A DNA stretch of 38,446 nt, from assembly GCA_021808525.1 (NCBI GenBank), contig JAKBBK010000026.1, positions 1 through 38,446 on the forward strand, read 5' to 3'. Position numbers and translations under genes: made by a program. This stretch comes from Pseudomonadota bacterium (GTDB lineage Bacteria; Pseudomonadota; Gammaproteobacteria; Burkholderiales; Burkholderiaceae_C). Below, piece by piece: positions 32,330 to 38,446 of this stretch (within the stretch, counting starts at the first letter, position 1; each line of letters begins with the position of its first letter). The notes below the pieces were generated by a model. The model saw only the letters and a list, made by a program, of their open reading frames with translations, had not been told where the DNA came from and ran no database searches.

Positions 32330-32664
32330 ATCCGATGGCCGAGCAAGAGGCCGGGCTGCGCCGCGACCTGCATCGCATACGCTGCTTCGTGCGGGTGGTG
32401 GAGACCGGCAGCATCAACCGCGCCGCGCGGCGCCTGGGCGTCGCACAGTCCGCGCTCAGCCGATGCATGCGGGAACTCGAGCTCAGCTTCGGCAAGCAGT
32501 TGCTGCGGCGAGGCGGCCGCGGATCCTCCCCGACCCTGGACGGTCACCGTGTGTACGAGGCGGGCCGGCGCATGGTCCAGGCCATGGAATGGGCCGAGAG
32601 CGAATACCGGCAACTGCTGGATCAGCCCGCGCAAGCCCCCTCGGAGCAGGCCAGACCCGGCTGA
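32326..32664 (+). CDS. Short protein with only a LysR-type HTH domain
   Basis: A 112-residue protein whose residues about 10-80 form a LysR-like winged helix (CFVRVVETGSINRAARRLGVAQSALSRCMRELE). The effector domain is absent; after the linker helix it stops. ATG overlaps the sulfatase stop by ATGA and the reading frame is intact, so it could be a real stand-alone DNA-binding protein or the surviving front of a truncated regulator. Its 3' end overlaps the converging GGDEF-EAL gene by 43 bp, which may mark where the rest was lost. Confidence 0.72.
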   Translation: MNPMAEQEAGLRRDLHRIRCFVRVVETGSINRAARRLGVAQSALSRCMRELELSFGKQLLRRGGRGSSPTLDGHRVYEAGRRMVQAMEWAESEYRQLLDQPAQAPSEQARPG

Positions 32665-34298
32665 GGCCCGAGCCATGCCACCAGCGTTTCGGCAGGCGCC
32701 GGACGGGCGAAATGGTAGCCCTGCGCCTCGTCGCAGCCCAGTTCGCGCAGCATCCGGCCCACCTCGCCGGACTCGACGCCCTCGGCCACCACCCTGGCGC
32801 CGATGGCATGCGCCATGTCGATCACCGCTCGCACGATGGCGCGGTCCTCGTCCCTGCTGAGGATGGTCTGCACGAAGCTGCGGTCGATCTTGATCTTGGC
32901 GGGATGGAAATGCTTGAGGTACAGCAGGTTGGAGTAGCCGGTGCCGAAGTCGTCGATGGCCACTCCCACGCCGAGTTCGCGCAGGCGCTGGCTCATGCAG
33001 GCCAGATGCGCGCTGTCATGGATCAGGGCCGACTCGGTCACTTCCAGCTCCAGCATTCCGCTGGGCATGGCGTAGGCGTCCAGGATGCGCCGCAGGTCGT
33101 GCTCGAACTCCCCGCGTTGCAACTGGACCGCGGAGATGTTGACCGCGATGGGCCGGCTCGCGCCGTGGGCCTCGCGCCAGGCGGCCGACTGGCGGCAGGC
33201 CTGCTCGATGGTCCAGGCGCCCAGGGCTCCCATCAGCCCGGACTCCTCGGCCACGGGGATGAAACGGGCCGGGCTGACCTCGCCGAGTTGCTCGTCGTTC
33301 CAGCGCATGAGCGCCTCGAAGGCGCGCAGCTCGCCGCTTCGCAGGTCGACGATGGGCTGGTAATGCAGGGCCAGGCGCCCCTGCTCGAGCGCCCGGTACA
33401 GGCGTGTCTTGATGGCCTGGTGCTGCAGGCAGGGAATGGGATCGCGGGCCGCGAAATACCAGGTGTTGCGCCCCAGACGCTTGGCACGGCTCATGGCATG
33501 GCCGGCGCGCTGCATCAGCGCGTCGAAGCTGCCGCCCACGCAGTCGTGGGTGGCCACGCCGACGGAGGCGGTGACGATCAGGGTCTCGCCGCCGACTTCG
33601 ATGGGCTCCTGGATGGCGCTCATCAACTGCGGCACCAGGTGGCGCATCTCCTCTTCGCTGCAGGCGCTTCGGCGAATGACCAGGAACTCGTCGCCGCCGC
33701 TCCGGCACACGCGGCCCAGGCCCTGGCCGCGCTGGCGCAGCCTGGCACCGATGCACCGCAGCACTTCCTCGGCCACGTCATGGCCGTAGCCTTCATTGAT
33801 GCTGCGGAAGTTGTCCAGGTCGATGCACACCACGGAGACGGCCTCGCCCGCATGCGCCCCCATCTGCAGCGAGGCTTCCAGGAGTTCGCGCGCTCCGCGC
33901 CGATTGGGCAGGCCGGTGAGCGCATCGTGAAAGGACTCCGGAAGCTGGGAGTCGTTCAGCGAGGGCCGGGCCGCCAGGGGATGCAGGCGCAGGGAGAACC
34001 GACCGCTCTGCCCGGGCCCGCGGAGCCTGAACACCGCCAGGCTGGGCATCAGGCTGCCATCGGCCCGCAGCGCGGTCAGGGCATGTTCGCGGCTCGCGCC
34101 CGGGGGCGTGGACGGATGCGACCATTCCCGCCACAACGCCCGCAGTTGATCCCGCGAGGAAGTATCGAGACGATTGAGCAGGAGTTGCCCCTTCAGGGCG
34201 CCCACGCTCATCGCGAACAGGGATGCGGCGGATTCGCTGGCATCGTCGATCATGCCGCAGGCGGAGACCACCAGTTCGCAACTGCCCAGGAAGTTCAT
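32622..34298 (-). CDS. Diguanylate cyclase/phosphodiesterase (PAS-like, GGDEF, EAL)
   Basis: A 558-residue cyclic-di-GMP enzyme. The N-terminal 120 residues look like a divergent sensory domain, possibly PAS. A GGDEF domain follows (DALTGLPNRRG, SGGDEF near residue 205), with no RxxD inhibitory site visible just before it. The C-terminal EAL domain has FEAL, NISAVQL, EVTES, IDDFGTGYSN, KIDRSFV and VAEGVE, so catalytic residues look complete and phosphodiesterase activity is likely. No transmembrane helix is evident. ATG at 34298 is used; an upstream TTG would add three residues. It is oriented away from the TetR gene and appears unrelated to the catabolic genes. Confidence 0.9.
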   Translation of the reverse strand: MNFLGSCELVVSACGMIDDASESAASLFAMSVGALKGQLLLNRLDTSSRDQLRALWREWSHPSTPPGASREHALTALRADGSLMPSLAVFRLRGPGQSGRFSLRLHPLAARPSLNDSQLPESFHDALTGLPNRRGARELLEASLQMGAHAGEAVSVVCIDLDNFRSINEGYGHDVAEEVLRCIGARLRQRGQGLGRVCRSGGDEFLVIRRSACSEEEMRHLVPQLMSAIQEPIEVGGETLIVTASVGVATHDCVGGSFDALMQRAGHAMSRAKRLGRNTWYFAARDPIPCLQHQAIKTRLYRALEQGRLALHYQPIVDLRSGELRAFEALMRWNDEQLGEVSPARFIPVAEESGLMGALGAWTIEQACRQSAAWREAHGASRPIAVNISAVQLQRGEFEHDLRRILDAYAMPSGMLELEVTESALIHDSAHLACMSQRLRELGVGVAIDDFGTGYSNLLYLKHFHPAKIKIDRSFVQTILSRDEDRAIVRAVIDMAHAIGARVVAEGVESGEVGRMLRELGCDEAQGYHFARPAPAETLVAWLGPQPGLACSEGACAG

Positions 34299-34646
34299 TC
34301 GTATCAACCGATGAGGCTGCCGTCATCGTCTTCCGGGACCCAGGCGCGAAGGGGCATCCATCCGCTGTGGCGGTCGAGCCCATGCACGAAAAGCGTCTCG
34401 GCGCGGCCGGATCGGGTGGATCCGCGCACCTGGAAGGGGGTAACTGCAGCGGGTGGAGCCCATGGGCCCCGGCCCTTCTCGGGCCGGAGCGGCTTGAGCT
34501 CGCGCCGCGGGCCTTCCTGAAAAGACCCACACCTCTCGTGGACACTGTCTGGTAAGACAGGGCAAGCTCGGATAGACTGGGATTTTCGCATATGTTTAGG
34601 CATACGCGTATCCTTTCCCGACTTGTTGTTAGGGTTATCACGGATC
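34299..34646. promoter_or_regulatory. Divergent spacer with inverted repeats (GGDEF-EAL / TetR)
   Basis: No credible gene lies in these 348 bp. Two repeats stand out near the TetR start: CTGTCT-GGTA-AGACAG at 34545-34560 and the 10-bp palindrome ATACGCGTAT at 34602-34611. Either could be the TetR operator. The base composition from 34560 on is lower in GC, as expected for a promoter region. Confidence 0.4.
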
Positions 34647-35354
34647 ATGGAAGCGACGCCCCCCTCGCCCCCTGGCACGCCCTCGGTCCCGAGTCGGGTC
34701 CGCAGGGGCAACTCCGAGGACCACCGGCTCCTGCAGGCGGCCATCGTCGCGGCGGCGCTGGAGTTGTTCAAGCAGGGGGGCACGGAGGCCGTGACCATGC
34801 AGGCGCTGGCCTCGTCCCTGGGCCGCAGCGCCATGTCCCTGTATCGCTACTTCGACAGCAAGAACGCCGTGCTGCAGGAGCTGTGGCGGGTCGCCTACGC
34901 CGAATGCCTGCTCGCCATGCGCGCCCGGGTGGAGGCGCGCAGCACCCCCACCGAGCGCCACAGGGCCCTGCTGGAGTCCTTCCTGGAATTCTGGGAAAGC
35001 CGGCCCGACTACTACCAGCTGGTCTACCGCAGCGCCGGGGCGGGCAGCGGCATCGAACGCCCGCTGCCGGAGGCGCTGATGCCCTCCTACGGCGACATCA
35101 TCTCCCTGGCCACCGCCATCACCACGGAACTGGCCGACGAGCTGGGCACCGGGCACGAGCATGTCACGGTGGCCACCGAGATGCGCCTGGCCTTTCTCAT
35201 GGGATACCTGCAGTCGCGCTTCGCCAACCCCCGCTATCCCTGGCGCGACCTTGGCGTGCTGCGCGCCGCCTGCGTCGACGCCATCATGGCCAGCGTGGTG
35301 CTGTGCCTGGAGGGCAGGATCGGCGCGGCGCCCCGGGATCCGGCGGCTGGATGA
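34647..35354 (+). CDS. TetR-family transcriptional regulator
   Basis: A 235-residue TetR/AcrR-type repressor with an N-terminal HTH (about residues 30-80: AALELFKQGGTEAVTMQALASSLGRSAMSLYRYFDSK). A C-terminal helical domain with LESFLEFWESRPDYYQLVYR follows, resembling the TetR_C group that often sits beside efflux or fatty-acid genes. ATG at 34647 is chosen; an upstream TTG would add eight residues. No obvious target gene is adjacent except the divergent GGDEF-EAL gene. The inverted repeats in the spacer suggest autoregulation. Confidence 0.85.
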   Translation: MEATPPSPPGTPSVPSRVRRGNSEDHRLLQAAIVAAALELFKQGGTEAVTMQALASSLGRSAMSLYRYFDSKNAVLQELWRVAYAECLLAMRARVEARSTPTERHRALLESFLEFWESRPDYYQLVYRSAGAGSGIERPLPEALMPSYGDIISLATAITTELADELGTGHEHVTVATEMRLAFLMGYLQSRFANPRYPWRDLGVLRAACVDAIMASVVLCLEGRIGAAPRDPAAG

Positions 35355-35416
35355 TCCTCGCCCTGGGCGGCCTTTCGGCGACACGGCGCTGCTGAACCGC
35401 GGCTTCGTGCCTACGG

Positions 35417-36736
35417 TCAGCTCATGCGGCTGATCATCGTGCGAGCCTGAGCGACATGGGCATGGAGTGCGACCGCGCATCCTTGCCAGTCCGCGGAAAA
35501 GTCCGGTGACCTGGATAAGCGTTCCAGGAAGTGCTCGGCAAGAGCGAGGGCCCGTCGCCATGCATCGGGGGAGACGCTCGAGTGCAGGCGTGGCGCCGGC
35601 AGCGCACCGGGCAGATGGCCGCCACGAGTCGGCGCGAAGCCCATGGGCAGCATGTCGTAGGCGGGCGCGAGGCTGTAGGGCCTGCCGTGCTCCGACACGA
35701 AGGAGATGTTGCCGTTGTGCATGTCGGAGTTGCCGATCAGCGTCCCGAATGCGTAGAGAGTCTCGGCCCCGGCCACGGCCTGCTCCGTGACGACCCCCGA
35801 GCGGGCCAGTCGGGCGGCCAGGACCGGCCAGGCAAGCGTGGCGTCGCCGACGAATTCAGCCTCCAACGCGCTCAGCGAATGCAGGGCTCGCCGGCCGTAC
35901 AGGCCCACCCGATCGAATCGCTCGACCTCGAGGAAGCGCCGGCCATCCATGTCGAGGAGCCGAGACACGGATGCGGGAATCTCGGCGTTGCGCAGCACCT
36001 CCGCCGCGACATGCTCTGCCGCCAGCAGATCCCGCCAACGACGCGACACAGGATGGACATCCGACGATGTGAACTTGACGAGGACATGCCGACCCGTGAA
36101 CGCCGTGAACTTCGGCTGCTCACCGCCGGCCGATGACCCGGGAAGGTCCCCTCGCTCGGCCGCGTCCGCGAGGGCTGCGTAGGCGGACCCCGGTTCGACC
36201 GCGACGGGAGGCGGCGACTCGAGGAAGCGAGCGCGCGCAGGGTCGCCGAGCAGAAGATTTCCGACGACGTCATCGCCGTGCGCCACGAGGGCGCGGAGCA
36301 TGTCGATATCGGACCAGTCGCCGAGATTTGGCGACAAGCCCAGGACGGCCGCATGACGCCCTGCGTAAGCGCGCCCCAGAAAACCCTGTGGGCACATGTC
36401 GAGCGCCCACCAAGGCAGTCCTGCGCTGTGCAGCGTGAGCCCATCCTCCTGGCGCATCACGAAGCCCTCAGGGCGCAGGGGGATGAGCACGCCAAGCGCT
36501 CGCAGCCTGCCCTCGGCCGTCACCCGGTGGACAGGGATTTCGCCAAGCCCGCGGCTGGTGTCGCGAAGCGCGTATTGAATAGACCGGCCCGATCCGATAC
36601 GAACGACCTCGTCGCCCAGCGACGTGAGCGTACGCGAGACGGTTGGTTGACTGATGCTCAACTTTTCAACAAGTTGGCGAGTGGTACACGGGCCTCGCGC
36701 AAGATGCAGCCGAAGCTGATCAACATGGGAGCTCAT
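35417..36736 (-). CDS. HipA-family kinase toxin, YjjJ-like, with fused N-terminal HTH
   Basis: A 439-residue HipA-like serine/threonine kinase. Residues 1-60 form a winged helix (CTTRQLVEKLSISQPTVSRTLTSL), as in YjjJ, so the DNA-binding function that HipB usually supplies is on the same chain. The kinase has GGEQPKF (nucleotide loop) near 205, VKFTS with the ATP lysine, GNSDMHNGNISF (catalytic loop) and LAPAYDMLPM (metal-binding DFG-like loop). HipA kinases phosphorylate glutamyl-tRNA synthetase or related targets and slow growth. No separate antitoxin gene is seen. A dense set of inverted and direct repeats just upstream is a likely self-operator. Confidence 0.88.
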   Translation of the reverse strand: MSSHVDQLRLHLARGPCTTRQLVEKLSISQPTVSRTLTSLGDEVVRIGSGRSIQYALRDTSRGLGEIPVHRVTAEGRLRALGVLIPLRPEGFVMRQEDGLTLHSAGLPWWALDMCPQGFLGRAYAGRHAAVLGLSPNLGDWSDIDMLRALVAHGDDVVGNLLLGDPARARFLESPPPVAVEPGSAYAALADAAERGDLPGSSAGGEQPKFTAFTGRHVLVKFTSSDVHPVSRRWRDLLAAEHVAAEVLRNAEIPASVSRLLDMDGRRFLEVERFDRVGLYGRRALHSLSALEAEFVGDATLAWPVLAARLARSGVVTEQAVAGAETLYAFGTLIGNSDMHNGNISFVSEHGRPYSLAPAYDMLPMGFAPTRGGHLPGALPAPRLHSSVSPDAWRRALALAEHFLERLSRSPDFSADWQGCAVALHAHVAQARTMISRMS

Positions 36737-37023
36737 GCAGGCGCCACGAGCATGAATAGAAAACTGAATAGATTCATGAATAGTATTCTACGATACATCA
36801 CACGGCCTCGTTGACCTCCCAGCTCGCCAGGGAAAGTTGCTGGTCGAAGCGGCATGCCTCGGCGCACGCGTTCCTCGCGATCGTCCCTGAGCAAACGCTC
36901 GCCGGTGGGGCCGCTATCGGCCAGAAGCCCCTCGAAGAAATAGCCGAGGATGTCTCGGCTCTTGTGGCGGGGTGCTTCCTCCAGCAGGTAGCGCACGGCC
37001 AACTGGGCCACCGTGACTTTCAT
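36733..37023 (-). CDS. Hypothetical ORF between the direct repeat and hipA
   Basis: A 96-residue frame beginning MKVTVAQLAVRYLLEEAP immediately beside the left 86-bp repeat and ending in an ATGA overlap with the hipA start. The first 73 residues look protein-like (acidic and basic helices, RDILGYFFEGLLADSG). The last 23 are encoded by the AT-rich repeat region before hipA and are probably not natural. It may be the front fragment of an island gene cut by the arrival of the hipA segment. I do not recognise the family. Confidence 0.35.
   Translation of the reverse strand: MKVTVAQLAVRYLLEEAPRHKSRDILGYFFEGLLADSGPTGERLLRDDREERVRRGMPLRPATFPGELGGQRGRVMYRRILFMNLFSFLFMLVAPA
36754..36788. promoter_or_regulatory. 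Repeat-dense operator-like region upstream of hipA
   Basis: GAATAG occurs three times at exactly 12-bp steps (36754, 36766, 36778). Overlapping these are the palindrome ATTCATGAAT (36772-36781) and the inverted repeat GAATA-G-TATTC (36778-36788). The region is AT-rich and lies 18-52 bp before the hipA start, suiting autorepression by the HTH fused to the toxin. Confidence 0.5.
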
Positions 37024-37025
37024 GG

Positions 37026-37111
37026 ACGTCCCGAAACCATACGTCACAGGACGCATTTGTTGGCCTGGCGATGCGCTCGTGAATTTTTGGGACAGATTTC
37101 GGGACGAATCC
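37026..37111. repeat. Imperfect 86-bp direct repeat, left copy (attachment-site-like)
   Basis: This copy matches 37942-38026 over its whole length, with about a dozen mismatches and one 1-bp indel. Both share ACGTCCCGAA at the left edge, TTTGTTGGCCT in the middle and GAATTTTTGGGACAGATTT near the right. In the right copy the left edge is part of a tRNA-Pro gene, so these look like integrase attachment arms. Here the left edge instead runs into the hypothetical ORF. Confidence 0.75.
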
Positions 37112-37166
37112 TCGTGCCCCGCCGAGGCATGATGACCCTGCCACAGCCCTCTACGCCAGGGGGCAA

Positions 37167-37212
37167 TTGACAGCAGGCCTTCATGTTGCCAGACTTGCCA
37201 ACATGAAGGCCT
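37167..37212 (+). promoter_or_regulatory. tumE promoter with 14-bp inverted repeat covering the start codon
   Basis: TTGACA (37167-37172) is a perfect -35. A weak -10 (CAGACT, 37190-37195) follows after 17 bases. A perfect 14-bp inverted repeat (37175-37188 and 37199-37212, 10-nt spacer) spans the -10 and the tumE ATG at 37203. TTGCCA is also directly repeated at 37186 and 37196. In DNA it could be the TumA operator; in RNA it would fold the start codon into a hairpin if transcription begins far enough upstream. Confidence 0.6.
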
Positions 37213-37490
37213 CACTGGTGCTGCGCTTTCGAGACGTCATGGCGGACGGTGGGCTGATCGAGATGGTGGTCTGGCGCCTCGCGCAGGAGGTCCCACCCAG
37301 CCGCCATTGCTTCAAATATCGCTTGGTCTACGTCGTCGACGGCGAACGCATCATTGGGTTTGACAATGAACGCGGCAAAGGCGACCACAAACATGTCGGC
37401 GCTCGTGTATTGCCTTATCAATTCGTCGGCGTGGATGGTTTGATCGACGACTTCCAATCGGAGGTGGAACGATGGAAAAGCGCACATTGA
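37203..37490 (+). CDS. tumE: TumE-family toxin (DUF6516)
   Basis: A 95-residue basic protein resembling the TumE/DUF6516 toxins, with YRLVYVVDGERIIGFDNERGKGDHKH at its centre, including the conserved DNExGKGxHxH-type stretch. It is the first gene of a two-gene unit, with the HTH antitoxin gene overlapping its last 19 bases. Order toxin-then-antitoxin is typical of this pair. The molecular target is not shown by the sequence. The start codon sits within a long inverted repeat. Confidence 0.78.
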   Translation: MKASLVLRFRDVMADGGLIEMVVWRLAQEVPPSRHCFKYRLVYVVDGERIIGFDNERGKGDHKHVGARVLPYQFVGVDGLIDDFQSEVERWKSAH

Positions 37491-37831
37491 CCGTCACGAT
37501 CGAGCGGGATGGCTGGGCGGCCTTGCGCGAAGCTGCCCGGCGCGGATTCACAGCGCCCCGGTACTGCGGTGAGCGCCTCAACTTCGAGACGCCCGAGCTG
37601 TTTTTCGGGCGTCTGACCGAGCGGCGCTGGGCGATCGTGAGCGCGCTTCTGGGGCAGGGCGAACTCGGCCTGCGCGAACTCGCACGCCGCTTGGGCCGCG
37701 ATGTCAGACGCGTTCACGAGGACGTCACGACCTTGACCGAACTCGGCTTGATCGAGCGCACGGACCGCGGCGGCGTCGTCTGCCCCTACGACGACATTCA
37801 TGTGGACATGCACATCAGGCATGCGGCCTGA
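37472..37831 (+). CDS. tumA: TumA-family antitoxin (winged-helix DNA-binding)
   Basis: A 119-residue HTH protein: LGLRELARRLGRDVRRVHEDVTTLTELGLIERTDRGGVVCPY forms a winged helix around residues 64-105. The N-terminal half may neutralise TumE. GGAGG lies eight bases before ATG 37472 within tumE, so the two are translationally coupled. It probably represses its own promoter through the 14-bp inverted repeat. It resembles HVO_A0114-type putative DNA-binding proteins often paired with DUF6516 toxins. Confidence 0.78.
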   Translation: MEKRTLTVTIERDGWAALREAARRGFTAPRYCGERLNFETPELFFGRLTERRWAIVSALLGQGELGLRELARRLGRDVRRVHEDVTTLTELGLIERTDRGGVVCPYDDIHVDMHIRHAA

Positions 37832-37862
37832 TGCGCACCTGATGTGCACTGAGGGCCAATGC

Positions 37863-37896
37863 AAAAGGGCCCGGTCCGCGAGGACCGAGCCCTTTT
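37863..37896. terminator. Intrinsic terminator, probably bidirectional
   Basis: AAAAGGGCCCGGTCC (37863-37877) pairs, with one mismatch, with GGACCGAGCCCTTTT (37882-37896). The stem is GC-rich with A/T tails on both sides, so it can end tumEA on the plus strand and the tRNA-Pro transcript on the minus strand. Confidence 0.8.
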
Positions 37897-37906
37897 CCTG
37901 AATTCC

Positions 37907-37951
37907 TGGTCGGGGTGAGAGGATTCGAACCTCCGGCCTCTACGTCCCGAA
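37907..37951 (-). tRNA. 3' fragment of tRNA-Pro(CGG), incomplete
   Basis: On the minus strand the 45 bases read from the anticodon loop (TTCGGGA, anticodon CGG) through the 3' anticodon stem, variable loop, T arm (GGTTCGAATCC) and acceptor strand CACCCCG to the encoded ACCA end. The 5' half is absent: upstream bases cannot pair with the acceptor or anticodon stem. This is the pattern left at the far end of an island integrated into the anticodon loop to 3' end of a tRNA gene. The intact gene would lie to the right, beyond the window. Confidence 0.7.
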
Positions 37952-38026
37952 TCCATGTGTCACAGGCCGCCTTTGTTGGCCTTGCGCCGCGCTCGCGAAT
38001 TTTTGGGACAGATTTGGGGACAATCC
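37942..38026. repeat. Imperfect 85-bp direct repeat, right copy (tRNA-Pro attachment site)
   Basis: This is the partner of 37026-37111. Its left ten bases are the anticodon-loop part of the tRNA-Pro fragment; the rest lies on the side where the 5' half of the tRNA should be and is therefore island sequence. The distance between copies is about 916 bp and contains tumE, tumA, the terminator and the tRNA 3' fragment. Confidence 0.75.
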
Positions 38027-38085
38027 CACCTCCCGGATTTGCGAGGACCCTTCACGCGCAGGGCGGCCACACCGGAACATCCCAC

Positions 38086-38114
38086 TTGCGAACCATAGCA
38101 CTTGGTGCTACATT
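38086..38114 (+). promoter_or_regulatory. Promoter and operator of the RelE/HigB-like gene
   Basis: TTGCGA (38086-38091), a 17-bp spacer and TACATT (38109-38114) make a good sigma-70 promoter. The perfect inverted repeat TAGCAC-TTG-GTGCTA (38096-38110) fills the spacer, the usual place for a toxin-antitoxin autorepressor to bind. Confidence 0.65.
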
Positions 38115-38135
38115 TTAACGGTCAAGGAGACGGGC

Positions 38136-38446
38136 ATGGCGGTTTACAAGACCCGGTGGTTCGACCGCTGGGCATGCAAAGAAGGATTGGCCACGTCCAG
38201 TCTTTGCGCCGCGGTGCACGAAATGGCGTGCGGCTTGGTTGATGCAGACCTCGGCGGTGGGCTGGTCAAGAAGCGGATCGGGCGGCCCGGGCAAGGGAAG
38301 AGTGGCGGCTATCGCACGTTGGTCGCCACCAACAAGGGCAGCCGCTGGGTGTTCGTGTTCGGCTTCCCAAAGAACGAGCGCAGCAACATCGACAAGGACG
38401 AAACCGAGGCCTTGAAGAAGTTGGCAGCGTACCTGTTGTCACTCAC
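38136..38446 (+). CDS. RelE/HigB-like toxin (YgjN/DUF1044 type), partial
   Basis: At least 103 residues, running off the window end with no stop. KTRWFDRWACKEGL, VHEMACGLVDADLGGGLVKKRI, GQGKSGGYRTLV, WVFVFGFPKNERSNI and DEETEALKKLA-like ending match the RelE-like DUF1044 family of type II toxins, which cleave mRNA or impede translation. AAGGAG lies six bases before ATG 38136. The antitoxin (an HTH protein of HigA type) would be expected immediately downstream, outside the window. The autoregulatory inverted repeat lies directly upstream. Confidence 0.85.
   Translation, partial: MAVYKTRWFDRWACKEGLATSSLCAAVHEMACGLVDADLGGGLVKKRIGRPGQGKSGGYRTLVATNKGSRWVFVFGFPKNERSNIDKDETEALKKLAAYLLSL

Noticed and set aside
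32178..34520. 780-codon open frame opposite the GGDEF-EAL gene
   Set aside because: Crosses the ends of two real genes on its own strand and lies antisense to intact GGDEF and EAL motifs.
34223..34555. Possible small gene in the GGDEF-EAL/TetR spacer
   Set aside because: No ribosome-binding site, no protein-like pattern, and overlap with the front of the GGDEF-EAL gene.
37907..37983. Complete tRNA-Pro gene
   Set aside because: Only the 3' 45 bases fit; the 5' side cannot form the acceptor, D or anticodon stems.

Overview
The window is about 38 kb of high-GC DNA from a Gram-negative bacterium. Outer-membrane porin, TRAP and branched-chain amino-acid type ABC transporters, IclR and LysR regulators and VanA/TsaM-type Rieske enzymes together suggest Burkholderiales (Alcaligenaceae- or Comamonadaceae-like). 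That placement is an inference from gene style, because no marker gene is present. No rRNA, complete tRNA, CRISPR array or intact insertion sequence was found.

Layout. (1) 1-215 is the end of pntB, closed by a large hairpin. (2) 322-13146 is a run of eleven minus-strand genes: a TIM-barrel isomerase, EamA exporter, class III CoA-transferase, thiamine-diphosphate enzyme, coiled-coil porin, 3-dehydroquinate dehydratase, aldehyde dehydrogenase, CoA-acylating aldehyde dehydrogenase, citryl-CoA-lyase-like protein, shikimate dehydrogenase and amidohydrolase. An IclR regulator of PcaU/PobR type (13420-14190) sits upstream. (3) 14359-18597 runs on the plus strand: a divergent AroE-like protein, then livHMGF without a binding protein. 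(4) 18629-21751 holds a second IclR, a vicinal-oxygen-chelate protein, a second TIM barrel and a single-cysteine DsbA-fold protein. The VOC and TIM-barrel genes look like the two halves of the QuiC1/QsuB dehydroshikimate dehydratases, with key metal ligands replaced in both. (5) 21757-32664 holds a cytosolic ModA-like protein, a LysR regulator and a TRAP transporter. It continues with an oxygenase-reductase-SDR-ALDH operon in the order of tsaMBCD, a sulfatase/phosphonate-monoester-hydrolase-like enzyme and an HTH-only LysR fragment. (6) 32622-35354 carries a GGDEF-EAL protein and a TetR regulator. (7) 35417-38446 is a mobile or defence edge: a HipA/YjjJ-type kinase toxin, TumE-TumA, and a RelE/HigB-type toxin running off the window. 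These lie around two imperfect 85-bp direct repeats and a 3' tRNA-Pro fragment with its terminator.

How the genes may work together. The left half looks like uptake and breakdown of a shikimate/quinate-type hydroaromatic acid. The most provocative part is the set formed by the ThDP enzyme, acylating aldehyde dehydrogenase and citryl-CoA-lyase-like gene, beside shikimate-pathway enzymes and without any ring-cleavage dioxygenase. One reading is a route through a citrate-semialdehyde-like aldehyde to a citryl-CoA-like thioester, then acetyl-CoA plus an oxoacid. The right half looks like import and side-chain methyl (or O-methyl) oxidation of an aromatic acid, possibly a sulfo-, sulfate- or phosphonate-bearing one.
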